Assembly: GCA_014337915.1 (NCBI GenBank)
Contig: QUBU01000002.1
Location: forward strand, 62,001-126,000
Source of the DNA: Gammaproteobacteria bacterium
Lineage (GTDB): Bacteria > Pseudomonadota > Gammaproteobacteria > Steroidobacterales > GCA-2729495
Direction: 5' to 3'
Length of the DNA: 64,000 nucleotides
The first letter of the stretch is position 1, and each line of letters starts with the position of its first letter. Under the pieces are notes generated by a model that made no database searches, was not told the DNA's origin, and was given only the letters and a program-made list of their open reading frames with translations. The translations under genes were made by a program, and so were the position numbers. This document shows, piece by piece, positions 50,049-57,535 of the stretch.

Positions 50049-51251
50049 ATGAAGTTTGGTATCGACCGGCTGCGCAGCGACAAGGCACTGCGCCAGGAAC
50101 TCGCGGGCCGCCGGGTGGCGCTGCTGGCTCACCCGGCCTCAGTGCTGCCCGATCTCGGACACAGCCTCGACCTGCTGGCGCGCATGCGTGGCCTGCGGCT
50201 CACCAGCGCCTTCGGGCCACAGCATGGCCTGCGCGGCGACAAGCAGGACAATATGATCGAGTCGCCAGACTACGTCGATCCGGTGCATCGCATCCCGGTG
50301 TTCAGCCTCTATGGCGAGGTGCGCCGCCCGACGCCGGCCATGCTCGATACCTTCGACGTCCTGCTGGTGGACCTGCAGGACCTCGGCTGCCGCATCTATA
50401 CCTTCATTACCACGCTGCGCTACGTGCTCGAGGAGGCGGCCCGCTTCGGCAAAGCGGTGTGGGTGCTGGACCGGCCGAACCCGGTGGGCCGACCGGTCGA
50501 AGGACTGATGCTGCGACCTGGCTGGGAGAGCTTTGTCGGCGCGGGCCCGCTGCCGATGCGGCACGGCCTCACCCTGGGCGAACTCGGCCACTGGTTCCTG
50601 AAGCAGTTGCGGCTCGACGTCGATTTCCGCGTGGTGCCGCTTGCCGGCTGGAATCCGGATGCCGCGCCGGGCCATGGCTGGCCGCTGCGCCAGCGCAGCT
50701 GGGTGAATCCGAGTCCCAATGCGTCGAGTCTCGCCATGGCGCGCTGCTATGCCGGCACCGTGCTGCTGGAGGGCACCACGCTGTCGGAGGGCCGCGGCAC
50801 GACGCGCCCCCTGGAGCTGTTCGGCGCGCCGGATCTCGATGCGCCGGCGCTGCTGCGCCGGATGCGGCAGCTCGCGCCCGACTGGCTCGCAGGCTGCCGG
50901 CTGCGTGCCTGCTGGTTCGAGCCGACCTTCCACAAGCACGTCGGCCAGCTCTGCGCCGGCCTTCAGGTCCACGTCGATGCGCGCGGCTACGACCACCAGG
51001 CCTTCCGCCCATGGCGCCTGCAGGCGCTGGCCTTCAAGGCGCTGCGCAGCCTGCGGCCCGACTATCCGCTGTGGCGTGATTTCCCCTACGAGTACGAGCA
51101 GGGCAGGCTGGCAATCGACGTCATCAATGGCAGCGAGCTGCTGCGCCGGTGGGTCGATGATCCCGCGGCGATGCCCGGCGACCTCGATGCGCTCGCCGGC
51201 CGTGACGAAGCCGCCTGGGCCGAGGAGCGCCGCGCCTTCCTGCTCTACTGA
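50049..51251 (+). CDS. DUF1343 / NamZ-type exo-beta-N-acetylmuramidase
   Basis: This is a 400-aa protein of the DUF1343 family, which includes Bacillus NamZ (GH171), an enzyme that releases MurNAc from the non-reducing ends of peptidoglycan fragments. Family stretches are GRRVALLAHPASVLPDLGHS, SAFGPQHGLRGDKQDNM, IPVFSLYGEVRRPTPAML, VLLVDLQDLGCRIYTFITTL, NPVGRPVEGLMLRPGWESFV and LLEGTTLSEGRGTTRPLELF with the likely catalytic Glu. No clear signal peptide is present, so a cytoplasmic recycling role is possible. It is probably co-transcribed with the DOMON-like gene. Confidence 0.88.
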   Translation: MKFGIDRLRSDKALRQELAGRRVALLAHPASVLPDLGHSLDLLARMRGLRLTSAFGPQHGLRGDKQDNMIESPDYVDPVHRIPVFSLYGEVRRPTPAMLDTFDVLLVDLQDLGCRIYTFITTLRYVLEEAARFGKAVWVLDRPNPVGRPVEGLMLRPGWESFVGAGPLPMRHGLTLGELGHWFLKQLRLDVDFRVVPLAGWNPDAAPGHGWPLRQRSWVNPSPNASSLAMARCYAGTVLLEGTTLSEGRGTTRPLELFGAPDLDAPALLRRMRQLAPDWLAGCRLRACWFEPTFHKHVGQLCAGLQVHVDARGYDHQAFRPWRLQALAFKALRSLRPDYPLWRDFPYEYEQGRLAIDVINGSELLRRWVDDPAAMPGDLDALAGRDEAAWAEERRAFLLY

Positions 51252-51293
51252 AGCACGGCCTGCCGCGGCTGCGACTTCGCTACAATCGCGGCC

Positions 51294-53717
51294 ATGCAAA
51301 AATCCGCACCCGGCCTCCTGCTGCTCTGGACGATGCTGGCGGCGGTGCCCGCGCTGCCTGCCGCGCCGGTGCCGGACGCCGCGCCAGCGGCGTTGCCCAC
51401 AGCGGCTGCTCCCGCCCCGCTGTCAATGGTCGAGCTGTCGCGGGAGCTGGATCGCATTGCCGGCACCGTCGCCACGGTCGAGGCCTCTCTCGCGGCACCC
51501 GAGGACCTGGCAGCCGTGCAGCGTGCGCTGGATACCCTCGAACCGCAGCTCGCCGCCCGGCTGGCGGAAGCTGCACCCGCCGAGCTGGCGCTGCTGTCGC
51601 CCATCAACCAGGACAGCCTGGCCGAGGCGCTGACGCGCCTGGCCGCCAGCGTGGCTGCAGCGCGTGCGCCGCTCGATGTTCGCGCTGCCGGCCTGGAGCG
51701 CGGGCGCGAGGTCGTGCGCACCGGCAGCGAGTTCATCCGGCAGGTGCGCAGCGGACCTCAGGCCGCTGACGTGCCCGAAGCGCTGCGTTCCCGGATGCTC
51801 GCCCTGGACAGCAGCCTGGAGCGGTTGCGGGTGTCCACGGTGCACGCCCTCGATGCGGTGGTGATCCAGTCGGATCGAGCCAGCGACATGCAACAGAGCA
51901 TCAGCGCGGCCCTCGCGGACATTGAAGCAGCCTATCGCGCCGATACGGCGGCAACCCTGGCCCCGGACCAGCCGCCACTGTGGCGGTCGCTGTCGGGCCG
52001 GAAACCGGCCAGGATCGATTTCCGGGAAAGCGTCGTCGAGACCTGGAACAGCGCTGCCGACATGGTGCGGACCTATCCGCAGCGCAGCTTCATGGCACTG
52101 CTGCTGCTCGGGCTGCTGGTCGTGGGCCTGCTGATGCTACGTCGGGTGGCACTGCATGCCGGCGCCGAGGCCGCGGCCGGCCAGTTGTTCGTGCGCCGCC
52201 CACTTGCTGCCGCCGTGCTCATCTGGGCCGTGCTCGCGGCGGACCTGGCGGACCTGCGCCTGCCTGCGGGCGTGGGCCTGTTGCGCATCGTGCTGGTGGT
52301 CGGTGCCGCCTGGCCGCTGCTGCCGCTGATGGTGCCTGCCAGCGTGCGGTTGCCATTGCGCAGCCTGCTGCTGCTTAGCGTGGTGGGCACCTGGCTGACG
52401 CTGCTGCTGGGCGGGCATGCCGCAGGCTCGCTCGGTTTCCTGCTGATCGGTGCCGCCAGCTGGCTGCTGCTGCGGCGCCTGGCCACGGCCTACGCGGCGT
52501 TTGCGGCCACTGCGCGGCCGCCGCGCCTGCTGGGCGTCTCGCGCCTGGCACTGGCCGCCGCGCAGTTGCTGGTGGCGGCCGGGCTGGTGGCGATCATCAT
52601 CGGCTACGTGCGCCTCGGCCGGCAGCTGGTGGAAGGCGTGCTGCTGTTTGCCCTGCTGCCGGTGGTGCTGGCAGTGCTCTCGCAGGTGCTCGGCGAGATC
52701 TGGGAGCAGTTGCTGGAGCGCCCGGCCCTGCGGCGTCTGCGCGCCGTGCGCGACTTCCCCGGGGAAGTCAGTCGCCGCGGGCACCAGCTGGTGAACCTCG
52801 CGCTGCTGTTCCTGGCGCTGCCGGTGGTGGTCCGTGTCTTTCCGTTTTCGGCGCCACTGTGGGATGCGCTGCGGGAATTTGCCGGGGCGAAACTGGAAGT
52901 GGGCGGCATCAGCCTGTCGCTGCTGGACCTGCTGGCCTTCGGAATCGGCATCACGCTGGCGGTCGTCATCGCGCGCTTCACGCGCTTCGTCCTTGACGAG
53001 GACGTGCTGACGCGCCTGCCGCTCGCCAGCGGTGCGCGCGCGGCGGCTTCACGCCTCATCTACTACCTGCTGCTGACGGTCGGCATGCTGATGGCGCTGG
53101 CGGCCGCTGGCTTCCAGCTCAGCCAGCTCACCCTGGTGGTCAGCGCGCTCGGCGTCGGCATCGGCTTTGGCCTGCAGAACATCGTCAACAACTTCGTCTC
53201 CGGCATCGTGCTCGCCTTCGAGCGGCCGTTCCAGGCCGGTGACCTGATCGCCGTGGGGCAGAGTACCGGGCGCGTCAGCGACATCGGCCTGCGCGCCACG
53301 ACCGTACGGACCGCGGACGGTGCCGATGTGATCGTGCCGAACAGCACCTTCATTTCCGGCGAGGTGACCAACTGGACCCTGTCCGATCGCATGCGCCGCA
53401 TCGAGGTCGCAGTCGGCGTTGCCTATGGCAGCGACCCACGCCAGGTGCAGGCGCTTCTGCTCGAGGTCTGCGCCCGCACGCCGGATGTCGCCACCGAACC
53501 GGTGCCGGTGGTGGCGCTCACGGGCTTCGGCGACAGCGCGCTCAATTTCCAGGTGCTGGCCTGGACCCCGGATGCGGACCGGCTGCTGGTCACCACCAGC
53601 GCGCTGGCCATGGGCATCTACGACAGCCTCAACGCCGCCGGCATTTCCATTCCGTTCCCGCAGCGCGAGGTGCGTCTGCTGCCGACGGCAGCGCCGCCGC
53701 CTGCTGCCGGTTCCTGA
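51294..53717 (+). CDS. Mechanosensitive channel, MscS family (MscK/MscM-like)
   Basis: This is an 807-aa inner-membrane protein with a signal peptide (LLLLWTMLAAVPALPAA), a periplasmic coiled-coil region (residues about 40-220), a block of hydrophobic helices (about 265-520) and a C-terminal MscS domain. The pore helix and beta domain include LVVSALGVGIGFGLQNIVNN, FVSGIVLAFERPFQAGDLIA, VGQSTGRVSDIGLRATTVRT and DVIVPNSTFISGEVTNWTLS. Such large forms open under membrane tension after osmotic downshift. TACAAT ends 7 nt before the ATG with no ribosome site, suggesting a leaderless message. Confidence 0.92.
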   Translation: MQKSAPGLLLLWTMLAAVPALPAAPVPDAAPAALPTAAAPAPLSMVELSRELDRIAGTVATVEASLAAPEDLAAVQRALDTLEPQLAARLAEAAPAELALLSPINQDSLAEALTRLAASVAAARAPLDVRAAGLERGREVVRTGSEFIRQVRSGPQAADVPEALRSRMLALDSSLERLRVSTVHALDAVVIQSDRASDMQQSISAALADIEAAYRADTAATLAPDQPPLWRSLSGRKPARIDFRESVVETWNSAADMVRTYPQRSFMALLLLGLLVVGLLMLRRVALHAGAEAAAGQLFVRRPLAAAVLIWAVLAADLADLRLPAGVGLLRIVLVVGAAWPLLPLMVPASVRLPLRSLLLLSVVGTWLTLLLGGHAAGSLGFLLIGAASWLLLRRLATAYAAFAATARPPRLLGVSRLALAAAQLLVAAGLVAIIIGYVRLGRQLVEGVLLFALLPVVLAVLSQVLGEIWEQLLERPALRRLRAVRDFPGEVSRRGHQLVNLALLFLALPVVVRVFPFSAPLWDALREFAGAKLEVGGISLSLLDLLAFGIGITLAVVIARFTRFVLDEDVLTRLPLASGARAAASRLIYYLLLTVGMLMALAAAGFQLSQLTLVVSALGVGIGFGLQNIVNNFVSGIVLAFERPFQAGDLIAVGQSTGRVSDIGLRATTVRTADGADVIVPNSTFISGEVTNWTLSDRMRRIEVAVGVAYGSDPRQVQALLLEVCARTPDVATEPVPVVALTGFGDSALNFQVLAWTPDADRLLVTTSALAMGIYDSLNAAGISIPFPQREVRLLPTAAPPPAAGS

Positions 53718-53727
53718 GCGGCAGGTC

Positions 53728-54525
53728 ATGTCGGGACGGCTGCCGCAAGCGCTGGTCCTCGAGCCGATCGGCATCGTGCGGGCGCCGGTGCTGAGCCGGG
53801 TCGAGGCCGCGCGGCAGCCGGCCGCGGCAGCCGACCTCGGCGCCGAGATCCACCTCTATCCCGGGCGGAATTTCGAGCACGCGCTGGAGGACCTCGACGG
53901 CTGGGAATACATCTGGGTGCTGTTCTGGTTTCACCTCAACCAGGGCTGGCGGCCGAAGGTGCTGCCGCCACGAAGCACTTCCGGTCGCAAGGGCGTGTTC
54001 GCGACCCGGGCACCGCACCGGCCGAATCCGCTTGGCCTCTCGGCGCTGCGGCTGGAACGCATCGAGGGCCTGACGCTGTTCGTCAGCGGCGCCGACATGC
54101 TCGATGGCACTCCGGTGCTCGACCTCAAGCCCTACGTGCCGTACACGGATGCGCATCCGGCGGCGCGCAGCGGCTGGCTCGAGGCGGCGGCCGATCCGTT
54201 GCCGGCCTGGGAGGTCGGGTTCGAGCCGCTCGCGGAACAGCAGGTGGCCTGGATTGAGGCCCACAGCGACCTGCCGCTGCGCGAACGCCTGGTGGCAACA
54301 CTTGCGCTTGGGCCGCAGCCGCATCCCTACCGGCGCATACGCCGCCTCGATACTGGCCTGCAGCTGGCGGTGAAGCAGTGGCGGGCGCAATTCACGGTGG
54401 AGGATCGACGGGTCACCGTCAGCTCCATCGCCTCCGGCTTCCGGCCATCGCAGCTGGCGGGCGACGGCGCGGACCTCGGCGTGCATCGGGATTTCCAGGC
54501 GCTGTGGCCTGCTGACAGCCGCTGA
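53728..54525 (+). CDS. trmO: tRNA (N6-threonylcarbamoyladenosine37-N6)-methyltransferase
   Basis: TrmO (formerly TsaA/YaeB) methylates t6A37 in tRNA-Thr using S-adenosylmethionine. The 265-aa product from ATG 53728 has the family motifs EPIGIVRAPVLSR, LDGWEYIWVLFWFHLNQGWR, GVFATRAPHRPNPLGLSALR and LDGTPVLDLKPYVPYTDAHP. A C-terminal domain carries a late PYRRIRRLDTGLQLAVKQWR segment. It starts 10 nt after the channel gene, so the two are probably one operon. AGG lies 6 nt before the ATG. Confidence 0.93.
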   Translation: MSGRLPQALVLEPIGIVRAPVLSRVEAARQPAAAADLGAEIHLYPGRNFEHALEDLDGWEYIWVLFWFHLNQGWRPKVLPPRSTSGRKGVFATRAPHRPNPLGLSALRLERIEGLTLFVSGADMLDGTPVLDLKPYVPYTDAHPAARSGWLEAAADPLPAWEVGFEPLAEQQVAWIEAHSDLPLRERLVATLALGPQPHPYRRIRRLDTGLQLAVKQWRAQFTVEDRRVTVSSIASGFRPSQLAGDGADLGVHRDFQALWPADSR

Positions 54526-54613
54526 GCTGCGCGGCTGGGCCTGTCACCTCGCCTGCCGCCCCGCTGCCATGCCTTGGCCCGCCAAGGCTTTTCCGGGAGC
54601 TGGGCAATCCGGT

Positions 54614-54641
54614 TTGACCTGGGCCGTAACTTGCGTGTAAT
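54614..54641 (+). promoter_or_regulatory. Sigma-70 promoter of the bactofilin gene
   Basis: TTGACC (54614-54619), 16 nt and TGTAAT (54636-54641) lie 33-60 nt before the bactofilin ATG in the trmO-bactofilin gap. Confidence 0.55.
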
Positions 54642-54673
54642 TAGTCGCTTCTGGCCAAAACAAGATTGAGGAC

Positions 54674-55174
54674 ATGAACATGGCCCTGTGGAAAGAACAA
54701 TCACCCCCGCCCGCAAACCCGGTCCCGACCGCCAGCACGGCAACGGCCGCGGCGCGTGAGCCGGAGAAAGTTGCGCCCATGCCGATGCCGGCCGAGGCTG
54801 CACGCCGGGCCGAGCGGCCCGTGGCCAAGGAAACCGTCATCGCTGCCGACCTCGCCATCGAGGGCAAGATCGAAGGCGCCGGCCACGTGCGTCTCGCCGG
54901 CCGCTTCAAGGGTGACGTCCACGTCGACGGCAACCTCACCATCGAACCCGGTGCCCATCTCACCGGGCAGGTCTATGCCAGGACGGTGGTGATCGCCGGC
55001 GAACTGCACGGCAACATCAATGGTGCTGCCCGCGTCGAGCTCCTGGAATCCGGCGTACTGGCCGGTGACGTCAAGGCGGGCACGCTCACTGTCGCCGCGG
55101 GCTCGAAGATGCGCGGCAACGCGGAGTTCGGCTGGGACGAGAAGGGCATGAAGGCAGTGGCGGCCAGCGCCTGA
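54674..55174 (+). CDS. Bactofilin
   Basis: Bactofilins are self-polymerising cytoskeletal proteins involved in cell shape, stalks or polar organisation. The 166-aa product has a Pro/Ala-rich disordered N-terminus of about 55 residues and then the right-handed beta-helix core (residues about 55-140): TVIAADLAIEGKIEGAGHVR, LAGRFKGDVHVDGNLTIEPG and AHLTGQVYARTVVIAGELHG with NINGAARVELLESGVLAGDV. The repeated G-x-I/V pattern is diagnostic. GAGG lies 4 nt before the ATG. It is followed after 13 nt by a small zinc-ribbon gene. Confidence 0.93.
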   Translation: MNMALWKEQSPPPANPVPTASTATAAAREPEKVAPMPMPAEAARRAERPVAKETVIAADLAIEGKIEGAGHVRLAGRFKGDVHVDGNLTIEPGAHLTGQVYARTVVIAGELHGNINGAARVELLESGVLAGDVKAGTLTVAAGSKMRGNAEFGWDEKGMKAVAASA

Positions 55175-55187
55175 GCGGTTCGCGACC

Positions 55188-55577
55188 ATGGCGAACCCAA
55201 CGCGGCCGCTGTTCCTCGGCCGGTCCACGGCTGCCAGGAGCAGCGCCGGGCGCACGCGCCTGTGCCCGCATTGCAAGACCACCATCCTCGAGAGTGCGAG
55301 CATCTGCCCCGCCTGCCAGGGCTACCTGCGCTTCGAGCGCGCCGCCGATCCGCCCGCGGCGGTTGCCGAGCTGTCGCCGCTGCGCGTATCGGGCACCATC
55401 CGTCACCCGGCGGAGGGAGAGTCCTGGGAATATTCCATGGTGCTGACCATCCGCAACGAGCGCGGCGAGGAAATCGCCCGGCAGGTGGTCGGTGTCGGCG
55501 CGCTGCATCCCCTGGAGGAGCGCAGCTTCACGCTGACCGTCGATATCTTTCGGCCGGGCGGCGGAGGACGACGCTAG
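55188..55577 (+). CDS. Small zinc-ribbon protein
   Basis: This is a 129-aa protein with a CPHC-x(14)-CPAC zinc ribbon at residues about 26-47 and then a short beta-rich domain (ESWEYSMVLTIRNERGEEIA, RQVVGVGALHPLEERSFTLT). I do not recognise a named family. The start ATG lacks a good ribosome site, but the gene follows the bactofilin by 13 nt and is probably translated from the same message, suggesting a link to the bactofilin scaffold. Confidence 0.65.
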   Translation: MANPTRPLFLGRSTAARSSAGRTRLCPHCKTTILESASICPACQGYLRFERAADPPAAVAELSPLRVSGTIRHPAEGESWEYSMVLTIRNERGEEIARQVVGVGALHPLEERSFTLTVDIFRPGGGGRR

Positions 55578-55726
55578 CCGACTCGGCGCCTGGCTGTCCT
55601 GGCCGGTAATGCGAGCGCCTTGAGTATCTGGTGCGTGGCCTGGCGGGCCTGGGCAATCCGCAGTGCCAGTGCACGCCGACGCTGGCTACCCTGGAGTCTG
55701 GCGGCAGGGCTGGGGTTCATCGCTTT

Positions 55727-55746
55727 AATGGTGTCTGGCACCATTT
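55727..55746. repeat. Palindromic relative of the dispersed repeat (copy 4)
   Basis: AATGGTGTCTGGCACCATT has perfect 7-bp arms (AATGGTG/CACCATT). The right half shares GGCACCATTT with copies 1 and 2. It looks like the intact palindrome from which the other copies have lost their left arm, or a related family. No start codon follows at the 45-nt spacing. Confidence 0.65.
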
Positions 55747-55867
55747 ATTCTGTTTGTTCCAGTCACTATAACCTGTCAAATAAGTAACTTACACGGCTTT
55801 TTTACCGTAATACCGAACGGACATGAAGGCTAAAGCTTGCGGGCATCCGTTCCACGGTGGCCAACCG

Positions 55868-55892
55868 CAGCCGGCCCCGGGCGGGGCGGCTG
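55868..55892 (-). terminator. GC hairpin downstream of tRNA-Arg
   Basis: On the minus strand CAGCCG and CGGCTG, with inner CCCCG/CGGGG, form a strong stem about 14 nt past the CCA end. There is no T-run, so it may be a processing or Rho-related structure. Confidence 0.35.
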
Positions 55893-55905
55893 GATGCGGC
55901 AAGGG

Positions 55906-55982
55906 TGGCGCGCCCGGAGAGATTCGAACTCCCGACCCCCAAGTTCGTAGCCTGGTGCTCTATCCAGCTGAGCTACGGGCGC
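55906..55982 (-). tRNA. tRNA-Arg (anticodon ACG)
   Basis: The minus strand folds as a full cloverleaf of 77 nt including an encoded CCA. Acceptor stem GCGCCCG pairs with CGGGCGC; the D arm has GCTCAGCTGGATAGAGC; the anticodon stem CCAGG/CTTGG has one G-T pair around loop CTACGAA; the T arm is GGGAGTTCGAATCTCTC. The anticodon ACG reads CGU and, after A34 deamination to inosine, CGC and CGA. The sequence closely follows bacterial tRNA-Arg(ACG). Confidence 0.97.
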
Positions 55983-56041
55983 ACTGGGACCTGCCTGCGG
56001 GGCAGCGGCGCGGGAACCGGCCCGCTGCCGCAGGGCGCGGC

Positions 56042-56070
56042 AGTGTAACCGTTCCGGCTGCGGCTGCCTA
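56042..56070 (-). promoter_or_regulatory. Possible tRNA-Arg promoter with GC-rich discriminator
   Basis: On the minus strand TAGGCA (56065-56070), 17 nt and TACACT (56042-56047) are followed by GCCGCGCCC. A GC-rich discriminator is the mark of stringently controlled stable RNA promoters. The -35 overlaps the stop of gloB. Confidence 0.45.
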
Positions 56071-56865
56071 GAACTCGTTGCGCCGCCGCCGGGTCTCGGC
56101 GAACACCTCGATCAGCGAGGCGCCGCGGAGACCGAGCGTGGCCTGTAGCTCGGGGCTGTCGGGCCGCAGGAAGGGATTGGTCAGCCGCTCGCGGCCGATG
56201 GTGGAGGGCACCGTCGGCATGTCGAGTTCGCGCAGCTGGTCCACCTCGGCGACGCGCTCGCGCAGGTCCGCGTTGTCCGGTTCCAGGCCGATGGCGAAAT
56301 GCGCGTTCTTCTGCGTGTACTCGTGGGCGCAGAACACCCGCATCGGGTCCGGCAGCCGCCGCAGCTTCTGCAGCGAGATCCACATCTGTTCCGGCGTGCC
56401 TTCGAACAGCCGGCCGCAGCCCATGGAGAACAGCGTGTCGCCGACGAAGACGGCCTGGTCCTCGTCGAAGACATAGACGATGTGGCCGCGGGTGTGTCCG
56501 GGTGTGTCCAGGACGCGCGCGCGGTGCCTTCCGAGCGTGACGACATCGCCTTCGCCGACCTGCTGGTCGATGCCGGGGATGCGTGCGGCGTCGGCGCGCG
56601 GGCCGACGATACGGCAGCCGGTCCGTGCCTTGAGCTCGAGGTTGCCACCGGTGTGGTCCTCGTGGTGGTGGGTGTTGAAGATGAAGTCGAGCTTCCAGCC
56701 GGTCTCGGCCAGCGCCGCCTCGACGGCGGCGGCGGAGGGTGTGTCCACGCTGGCGCAGATCCCGGCCTCGCGGTCGCGGATGAGGTAGCCGTAGTTGTCG
56801 TCCAGGCAGGGGAACTGGAAGACCTCGAGGATGGGGAGGTGATGCGGGGCCGACGCCTGGGTCAT
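56068..56865 (-). CDS. gloB: Hydroxyacylglutathione hydrolase (glyoxalase II)
   Basis: GloB hydrolyses S-lactoylglutathione in methylglyoxal detoxification. The 265-aa product from ATG 56865 is a metallo-beta-lactamase-fold enzyme with the metal site THHHEDHTGG, LDTPGHTRGHIVYVFDEDQA, VFVGDTLFSMGCGRLFEGTP and CAHEYTQKNAHFA, plus the C-terminal HAGH domain ending SLIEVFAETRRRRNEF. The longer upstream open frame is moaB in another frame. The start lies 1 nt after the moaB stop, so the two are one operon. Confidence 0.94.
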   Translation of the reverse strand: MTQASAPHHLPILEVFQFPCLDDNYGYLIRDREAGICASVDTPSAAAVEAALAETGWKLDFIFNTHHHEDHTGGNLELKARTGCRIVGPRADAARIPGIDQQVGEGDVVTLGRHRARVLDTPGHTRGHIVYVFDEDQAVFVGDTLFSMGCGRLFEGTPEQMWISLQKLRRLPDPMRVFCAHEYTQKNAHFAIGLEPDNADLRERVAEVDQLRELDMPTVPSTIGRERLTNPFLRPDSPELQATLGLRGASLIEVFAETRRRRNEF

Positions 56866-56866
56866 G

Positions 56867-57400
56867 TCATTTCTCCAGCAGCCGCGGGATGAGTTCGACG
56901 AAGTTGCAGGGCCGCGTGCGGTAGTCGAGCTGTGGGGCGAGGATGCGGTCCCAGCCGGTGGCGCAGGCACCGGTGGAGCCGGGCAGGCAGAACAGGAAGG
57001 TGCCGTTGGCGACGCCGCCCAGGCAACGCGACTGCAGCGTCGAGGCGCCGATCTCGTCGAACGAGAGGCTACGGAACAGCTCGCCGAAGCCGGCGATCTC
57101 CTTGTCGAGCAGCGGCGCCACCGCTTCCGGCGTGCCGTCGCGGCCGGTCAGCCCGGTGCCGCCGGTGGTGATGATGGCATCGACGGCAGGGTCGGCAATC
57201 CAGGCGGAAACCACGGCGCGGATCCGGTAGATGTCGTCCTTCTCGATGCCGCGCGCGGCCAGGCGGTGGCCGCCGGCCTCGATGCGCGAGGCGAGCAGGT
57301 CACCGGAGCGATCGTCGGCACGCGTGCGCGTGTCGGAGACCGTCAGCACCGCGATCGACAGCGGCATGAACTCGCGCGTTTTCTTCTCGTCGTGGGCCAA
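56867..57400 (-). CDS. moaB: Molybdenum cofactor biosynthesis protein MoaB, TTG start
   Basis: MoaB-type proteins bind molybdopterin and are related to MogA, which adenylates it. Motifs are [40 protein letters not shown] and [20 protein letters not shown]. An ATG at 57367 exists, but relatives have about ten residues before it (HDEKKTREF here). A TTG at 57398-57400 with GGGAG 6 nt upstream restores them, giving 177 aa, so I choose TTG. A very long upstream frame is rejected. It is the first gene of the moaB-gloB pair. Confidence 0.9.
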   Translation of the reverse strand: MAHDEKKTREFMPLSIAVLTVSDTRTRADDRSGDLLASRIEAGGHRLAARGIEKDDIYRIRAVVSAWIADPAVDAIITTGGTGLTGRDGTPEAVAPLLDKEIAGFGELFRSLSFDEIGASTLQSRCLGGVANGTFLFCLPGSTGACATGWDRILAPQLDYRTRPCNFVELIPRLLEK

Positions 57401-57535
57401 GGCCGGCTCCCTGCTGGATGTGCTGCTGTGGGGATCGCATTCTACCTCCCGGCGCGAACCATTCTTGTCCGGCTGGGCCGAAAGGGCTAGCGTGGCCACC
57501 GGCCTGGTCCCGGATTGCAGCAGGAGGACGAGCGC

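Larger units (their letters stand above)
55578..55905. other. Intergenic stretch with AT-rich patch, no gene seen
   Basis: This 328-nt gap holds no convincing gene. About 55720-55830 is clearly AT-richer than its surroundings (CAAATAAGTAACTTACACGG and nearby runs of T). It contains the palindromic repeat copy at 55727 and lies between the zinc-ribbon gene and tRNA-Arg. Nothing like an integrase or attachment-site duplicate is visible. Confidence 0.6.

Noticed and set aside
55823-56071. Short open frame over the tRNA-Arg gene
   Set aside because: It lies antisense across the cloverleaf and has no coding features.
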